A DNA stretch of 10,167 bases. Source: Rubrobacteraceae bacterium. GTDB taxonomy: Bacteria; Actinomycetota; Rubrobacteria; Rubrobacterales; Rubrobacteraceae. Numbering within the stretch: position 1 is the first letter of the stretch; the number at the start of each line of letters is the position of its first letter. Below are positions 4,892-10,167 of the stretch, in pieces. The stretch is taken from assembly GCA_021156345.1 (NCBI GenBank), contig JAJNDJ010000012.1, forward strand, positions 1-10,167. Direction: 5' to 3'. Both the position numbers and the translations under genes were made by a program. Under the pieces are notes generated by a model, which ran no database searches, was not told where the DNA came from, and saw nothing but the letters and a program-made list of their open reading frames with translations.

Positions 4892-4989
4892 CCGATAAAC
4901 CTTATCATCACGAAGTAGCCTGCCACAAAAGAGACCACGGCGACCAACGCGAGAAGGCCGATGAGCTGCCAGGCGCCCTTATGCTTCAC
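4888..4989 (-). CDS. 33-aa single-pass membrane microprotein between folC and the zinc-ribbon gene
   Basis: This short frame starts at GTG 4989, overlapping the last codons of folC in another frame (the folC TAA is at 4981-4979), and ends with TGA at 4890-4888, which overlaps the ATG of the zinc-ribbon gene as ATGA. The peptide begins VKHKGAWQ, runs through a hydrophobic helix of about 21 residues (LIGLLALVAVVSFVAGYFVM) and ends IRFIG. The basic N-terminus predicts the cytoplasmic side. Apart from this frame, nothing else fills the 97 bp between folC and the zinc-ribbon ORF. The double overlap is what a genuine translationally coupled gene looks like. No strong Shine-Dalgarno sequence is seen (a weak GGTGG), in line with coupling to folC. 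No family was recognised. It may be a subunit or regulator of the two-TM protein next to it. The alternative is a chance hydrophobic frame in a spacer. Confidence 0.68.
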   Translation of the reverse strand: MKHKGAWQLIGLLALVAVVSFVAGYFVMIRFIG

Positions 4990-6208
4990 GCAACCACCGC
5001 AAGACCGGTGCCGCCGTGGAGAGGGACCCCGTCACGAGCACCACTCCGTCCGCGCCTCTTACCGCGTCCACGGCCACGCCGAGGGCCCCTACGGGGTCCT
5101 CTACCACTAGGACTCCCTCATCGCCACACTCGAGGAGACCGTGCTCGAGGTGCGCGGGGTCGGCGGCCCTCTCGCTCTCAGGGCGCGTCAGTACGATAAC
5201 GTTGGCTTGACCTTTCAACCCGGCAAGCATAATTGCGGCGTCCTTCTCCTGCAAGACGCCGAAGACGACGCCCAAAGGACGCGCGCCGTGCGCGGCGCGC
5301 ATCCCGGCGAGCGCAGCCGAGAGCCCGGCCGCGTTATGCCCCCCGTCGACCACAACGGGGACACCCTCGACCTCGTGTACCTCGAACCGTCCGGGAAGCG
5401 CCCCTCCGACAGCGAGCGCGACCTTCTGCTCGACCTCGGCGGGGATGCTCCTTCCCAGCAGTGACTCTGCTACCGCGATCCCCAGGCGCACGTCGCCCGC
5501 AGCGTACGGTGCGAGGCCTGTATATGAGGCATTCTCGCCGGCTTCGCCGGGCAGAACCAAGCTCGCCCCGAGCCGGCGGCACGCTCTGTGCGCGAGGTCG
5601 ATGATTCGTCCTTCGTCCGTACCGAGAAACAGGGTCGCGCCGGGGCTCAGGCTGGCGAGCTTCTCTTCGGCTATCTCCTCGACCGTCTCACCCAGGTACT
5701 CGGTGTGGTCGATGGAGACGTTGGTGAGCACCACGGCGTCGGGCCTGACGACGGAGGTGGCGTCGTGGCGCGCGCCGAGGCCTGCCTCGAGGACAGCGTA
5801 CGACAGCCCCGCCGCTGCGAACATCCCTAGGGCGCCAGCCGTAAGTAGCTCGAACTGCGAGGCGGGGATGCCCTTTCTGTCCGCAAGCTCTATGGTCTCG
5901 CTCATAGCGGCTGCGAATTCCTTCTCGGAGACCTGGCCGCCGTGGAGTACGACCCGTTCGGTGTAGGAGAGGACGTGCGGTGAGAGGTAAGCGCCTGACG
6001 GATGCCCCATCTCCTGCAGTGCCACCGCGAGAGCCAGGGCCGTAGTGCCCTTGCCGTTCGTGCCAACTACCTGCACCAGGCCAGGAAGGTCCCTCTGGGG
6101 ATGGCCCATGGCTGTGAGCAGGGCTTCTATCCGCTCGAAACCGAGGGTGATGTGACGGCGCCGGTCCAACTCGGCACAGACCTGGGCGAAAGAGGTCAAG
6201 GTAGGCAT
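4979..6208 (-). CDS. folC: Folylpolyglutamate synthase / dihydrofolate synthase
   Basis: A 409-aa Mur-ligase-family enzyme that adds glutamate to (dihydro)folate using ATP, retaining folates in the cell. Motifs in order: the P-loop GTNGKGTT (49-56), LSPHVLSYTER (75-85, folate-binding region), LGARHDATSV (144-153), NVSIDHTEYLG (163-173) with the metal/ATP His, LPGRFEV (271-277) and DGGHNAAG (288-295), the C-terminal nucleotide-loop motif that more often reads DGAHN. Near the end VTGSL (392-396) is also typical. The length is slightly below the usual 420-440. The ATG at 6208 is supported by AGGAG (6219-6215), which overlaps the valS stop codon, 6 nt ahead; the intergenic gap is only 9 bp. Its final codons overlap the start of the microprotein gene. 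Whether it is mono- or bifunctional cannot be told by eye. Confidence 0.96.
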   Translation of the reverse strand: MPTLTSFAQVCAELDRRRHITLGFERIEALLTAMGHPQRDLPGLVQVVGTNGKGTTALALAVALQEMGHPSGAYLSPHVLSYTERVVLHGGQVSEKEFAAAMSETIELADRKGIPASQFELLTAGALGMFAAAGLSYAVLEAGLGARHDATSVVRPDAVVLTNVSIDHTEYLGETVEEIAEEKLASLSPGATLFLGTDEGRIIDLAHRACRRLGASLVLPGEAGENASYTGLAPYAAGDVRLGIAVAESLLGRSIPAEVEQKVALAVGGALPGRFEVHEVEGVPVVVDGGHNAAGLSAALAGMRAAHGARPLGVVFGVLQEKDAAIMLAGLKGQANVIVLTRPESERAADPAHLEHGLLECGDEGVLVVEDPVGALGVAVDAVRGADGVVLVTGSLSTAAPVLRWLREA

Positions 6209-6217
6209 GGCCGGCTC

Positions 6218-8770
6218 CTAGATGTATTCGTCGAGACGGCGGGAGAGCGTCTCGAGCATCCTGGAGTTGACATCCAGCTTCTCGCGCTCGCCGGCGACGA
6301 CCCTCTCCGGCGCGTTGGTCACGAATTTGTCGTTGGCGAGCTTGCTCTGGGCGCGTGCCACTTCCTGCTCGGCGCGAGAGATCTCGCGCCTCAGGCGCTC
6401 TATCTCGCCGCGGCGCATCTCGTCGGAGAGCAGGATCTCAACGACCACGTCCCCCGCGGGCAATGAAGCCCGGCTCGCGCCGTTCCCGGCCTCCGCGGCT
6501 CTCACCCCGGCCAGAGCGGCGAAGACACCCTCGTCGATGCCCTGAGGCATCAGACCTTCGAGCTCGCCGTCCACCTTCGACTCGGCCCTGAACGAGCGCA
6601 CCGCCGAGACGGCCCTCCTGGTGCGGTCGAGCAGACGGTCGGCCTCCTCGTCTTCGAGGGCGGGGTCGGGCTCAGGATAACGTTGCGTCGCTAGCAGGGT
6701 CTGTTCTCCCATTACGCTTGCCATCTCCTCCGTCGCGAAGGGCATGACGGGGTGCAGGAGCTTCAGGATACCGTGAAAGACCTCGCGCAGGACGCGGGGC
6801 GTCGCTGAGGAGGGGGCCGCCTTCGCTATCTCGATGTACCAGTCAGCGAACTGGTTCCAGGCGAAAGCGTAGATCCGACGCATCGCCTCCGAGAACTCGC
6901 ACTCCTGGAGGTAGGCGTCATACTCCCTTACCGTGCGGCTGAACTCAGAGAGGATCCAACGGTCAGAAGGCGAGAGTTCTCCATTTTCTTCAGCCTCCGG
7001 GTAGGCGAGTACGAAGCGCATGGCGTTCCAGAGCTTCGTGACGAAGGCTCTGCCCATCTCGGCCCGCTCGCGGGAGTAAGGGAAGTCCTGGGTCGAGGAC
7101 TGGTAGAGGAGGCCGAAGCGGACGGCGTCGGTTCCGTATTCGTCGAAGAGCTCCAGGGGATCTATGGTATTACCCTTGGAGCGGCTCATCTTCGTCCCGT
7201 CTTCGGCGAGCACGATAGAGTGGACATTCACCTTCTGGAAGGGGATCCCATCCTCGAAGTGCAGGCCCATCATGATCATGCGCGCCACCCAGAGGTACAT
7301 GATCTCACGCGCCGTCGAGAGGAGGTCTGTCGGGTAGAAGTACCGCAGGTCTTCTGCGTCTTCGTCGGGCCACCCCAGGGTCGCGATGGGCCATAGGCTG
7401 CTGGAGAACCAGGTGTCGAACACGTCGGGGTCCTGCTCGAAACCAGCACCGGGCGACTCTTTGGAAGCCACTACCTCACCGTCAGGGCCGTACCAGACAG
7501 GAATACGCTGCCCCCACCAGAGCTGCCTTGAGACGTTCCAGTCGCGGATGTTCTCCAGCCACCTGATCGTCTCCCGCCGCCAGGAGTCGGGGTAGACTGT
7601 TATCTGGCCCGCTTTCAGCGCCTCGATGGCTGCTTCGGCAAGCGGTCCCATGGCGCACCACCACTGTTCTGAGAGCCACGGCTCGATGACCGCTCCACAC
7701 CTGTCACAATGCCCGACCCTGTAGGCGTAAGGGCGGACGCCACCGAGGAGTCCCAACCCGTCCAGCTTCTTCACGACCGCCTCGCGGGCCTCCTCGCGGC
7801 TCATACCCTCGAAAGGACCACCAGCGTTGTTTATCGTCCCGTCAGGGTTCATGATGTTGACGGGATCGAGACCGAGCCTGCCGCCTATCTCGAAGTCGTT
7901 GGGGTCATGCGCCGGGGTGACCTTGAGGACACCTGTGCCGAACTCGGGATCTACGTGCTCGTCGGCGAATACCTCTATCTCCCGCTCGACAAACGGCACC
8001 TCGACCTTGCGTCCTACGAGATCTCCGTACCTCGCATCTTCAGGGTTGACGACGAGCGCCACGTCGCCTAGCATCGTTTCCGGACGGGTGGAGAAGACCT
8101 GGACGTATTCTTCTCCGTCGGGACCAGGGCCTTTGCCGTCCACGAAGGGGTAGCGGAGGCCGTAGAGCCTGCCCTCCACCTCCTCGTAGGTGACCTCGAG
8201 GTCACTTATCGCAGAACGGTCATGCGGACACCAGTTGGTGATACGGTTGCCGCGGTAGATCAAACCTTCGTCGTAAAGGCGGATAAAAGCAGTGAGCACC
8301 GCGTCGACGTAATCATCGTCCATCGTGTACCTGAGGCGACGCCAGTCGAGTGAGGCGCCGAGCCGCTTGTACTGGCCGAGTATCTGCTCCCTCGTCTTCA
8401 GGGCGAACTCGCGGCAGCGTTCGACGAAAGCCTCCCGCCCGAGGTCCCACCGCGACTTGCCTTCTTCGCGCATGATCTTGCGCTCGACTACGTTCTGGAC
8501 GGCTATCGAGGCGTGGTCGACGCCTGGAAGCCACAGGGTCTCGTAACCCTTCATCCTGGCGCGCCGGATGAGGGTGTCTTGTATGGAACCGTTTAGCGCG
8601 TGGCCCATATGCAAAGCGCCCGTAACGTTCGAAGGCGGTATGACTATGCAATAGGGCTCTTTCTCGGGGTTAGGGTCCGCATCGAACACCCCGTGGCGTT
8701 CCCATTCTTCGTACCAGCGGCCCTCGACGGCGCGGTGGTCGTAGGTTTTTGGTATCTGTGCTCTACTCAA
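6218..8770 (-). CDS. valS: Valyl-tRNA synthetase
   Basis: An 850-aa class I aminoacyl-tRNA synthetase that charges tRNA-Val in the cytoplasm. The catalytic signatures are present: PPSNVTGALHMGHAL (45-59) with the HIGH-type HMGH, and KMSRS (527-531). The CP1 editing domain (about 190-345) carries STRPETMLGD (227-236) and PAHDPNDFEIG (286-296), which clear mischarged threonine. The anticodon-binding domain follows (about 590-740), and the last 70 residues form the tRNA-contacting coiled coil typical of ValRS (REISRAEQEVARAQSKLAND). The length is normal for the family. The start is a TTG at 8770, 7 nt after the clpX stop; no Shine-Dalgarno sequence is visible and no better in-frame start lies downstream, so initiation probably depends on ribosomes finishing clpX. 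The clpX-valS-folC order is actinobacterial. Confidence 0.98.
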   Translation of the reverse strand: MSRAQIPKTYDHRAVEGRWYEEWERHGVFDADPNPEKEPYCIVIPPSNVTGALHMGHALNGSIQDTLIRRARMKGYETLWLPGVDHASIAVQNVVERKIMREEGKSRWDLGREAFVERCREFALKTREQILGQYKRLGASLDWRRLRYTMDDDYVDAVLTAFIRLYDEGLIYRGNRITNWCPHDRSAISDLEVTYEEVEGRLYGLRYPFVDGKGPGPDGEEYVQVFSTRPETMLGDVALVVNPEDARYGDLVGRKVEVPFVEREIEVFADEHVDPEFGTGVLKVTPAHDPNDFEIGGRLGLDPVNIMNPDGTINNAGGPFEGMSREEAREAVVKKLDGLGLLGGVRPYAYRVGHCDRCGAVIEPWLSEQWWCAMGPLAEAAIEALKAGQITVYPDSWRRETIRWLENIRDWNVSRQLWWGQRIPVWYGPDGEVVASKESPGAGFEQDPDVFDTWFSSSLWPIATLGWPDEDAEDLRYFYPTDLLSTAREIMYLWVARMIMMGLHFEDGIPFQKVNVHSIVLAEDGTKMSRSKGNTIDPLELFDEYGTDAVRFGLLYQSSTQDFPYSRERAEMGRAFVTKLWNAMRFVLAYPEAEENGELSPSDRWILSEFSRTVREYDAYLQECEFSEAMRRIYAFAWNQFADWYIEIAKAAPSSATPRVLREVFHGILKLLHPVMPFATEEMASVMGEQTLLATQRYPEPDPALEDEEADRLLDRTRRAVSAVRSFRAESKVDGELEGLMPQGIDEGVFAALAGVRAAEAGNGASRASLPAGDVVVEILLSDEMRRGEIERLRREISRAEQEVARAQSKLANDKFVTNAPERVVAGEREKLDVNSRMLETLSRRLDEYI

Positions 8771-8777
8771 GGAGTTT

Positions 8778-10037
<1,260 letters not shown>

Positions 10038-10075
10038 GCCACTACATCCTCCCCGACATCTCTACCCGATGGCCC

Positions 10076-10097
10076 CAGGAACCTCTAATGGTTCCTG
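10076..10097 (-). repeat. Inverted repeat with the clpP stop codon in its loop
   Basis: CAGGAACC (10076-10083) and GGTTCCTG (10090-10097) are perfectly complementary over 8 bp with a 6-nt loop. The clpP TAG (10087-10085) lies in that loop. On the minus strand no T-run follows, so it is unlikely to be an ordinary terminator; it could act as a stability or processing element between clpP and clpX. Confidence 0.5.
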
Positions 10098-10167
10098 ACG
10101 ATGTTGTCGATAACGCCGTACTCGATCCCCTCTTCGGGACCCATTATGTAGTCGCGGTCGGTGTCGC
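10085..10167 (-). CDS. clpP: ATP-dependent Clp protease proteolytic subunit ClpP, C-terminal end
   Basis: Only the last 26 full codons are in the window, followed by TAG at 10087-10085. The peptide DTDRDYIMGPEEGIEYGVID followed by NIVRNH is the characteristic C-terminal end of ClpP: the Asp of DTDRD is in the position of the catalytic Asp of the Ser-His-Asp triad, and EAIEYGxID is the conserved last helix. The catalytic Ser and His lie outside. Its place just before clpX on the same strand confirms the call. Whether a second clpP copy precedes it, as in many actinobacteria, cannot be seen. Confidence 0.93.
   Translation of the reverse strand, partial: DTDRDYIMGPEEGIEYGVIDNIVRNH

Noticed and set aside
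5233..5604. Arg/Pro-rich plus-strand frame inside folC
   Set aside because: Typical antisense shadow of a high-GC gene; folC on the minus strand has full domain support.
10050..10060. GGAGG-ATG-TAG start-stop pair before clpX
   Set aside because: The ATG touches the purine tract with no spacing, so it is unlikely to be used as an initiation site.

Overview
The window reads as chromosome of a high-GC actinobacterium, most likely a deep-branching, Rubrobacter-like lineage. This rests on gene order and codon style only, because no marker gene such as rRNA is present. The right two thirds is a compact minus-strand cluster read from right to left: clpP (C-terminal end only), clpX, valS, folC, a 33-codon membrane microprotein, a double zinc-ribbon membrane protein, ndk and maf. 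Its genes are separated by 10 bp or less, or overlap, except for 47 bp between clpP and clpX. The order clpX-valS-folC-small membrane protein-ndk is the classic actinobacterial one (Streptomyces, Mycobacterium). radC (N-terminal part only) lies at the far left on the same strand; maf and radC are direct neighbours in many bacteria.

Between maf (ends at 3407) and radC (starts at 372) lie about 3 kb that look like an accessory insertion into this housekeeping cluster. Genes there point both ways, have long non-coding gaps, and include broken pieces. From left to right they are: the C-terminal stub of a berberine-bridge-type FAD oxidase (-), an NTF2-like protein (+), a secreted and extremely aromatic-rich small protein (-) with strong hairpins behind it and a structured leader in front, an isoprenylcysteine-methyltransferase-like membrane protein (+), a possible beheaded lipoprotein (+), and a SnoaL-like protein (-) with an operator-like dyad in its promoter.

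Functionally the cluster joins protein quality control (ClpP, ClpX), translation (ValS), folate polyglutamylation (FolC), nucleotide balance and house-cleaning (Ndk, Maf) and RadC. The uncharacterised part is the microprotein and zinc-ribbon pair, which sits where relatives carry another small membrane protein and is translationally linked to its neighbours. I saw no phage, transposase, CRISPR, tRNA or rRNA. No complete undescribed multi-gene system is evident; the best leads are the microprotein/zinc-ribbon pair and the aromatic-rich secreted protein with its structured flanks.
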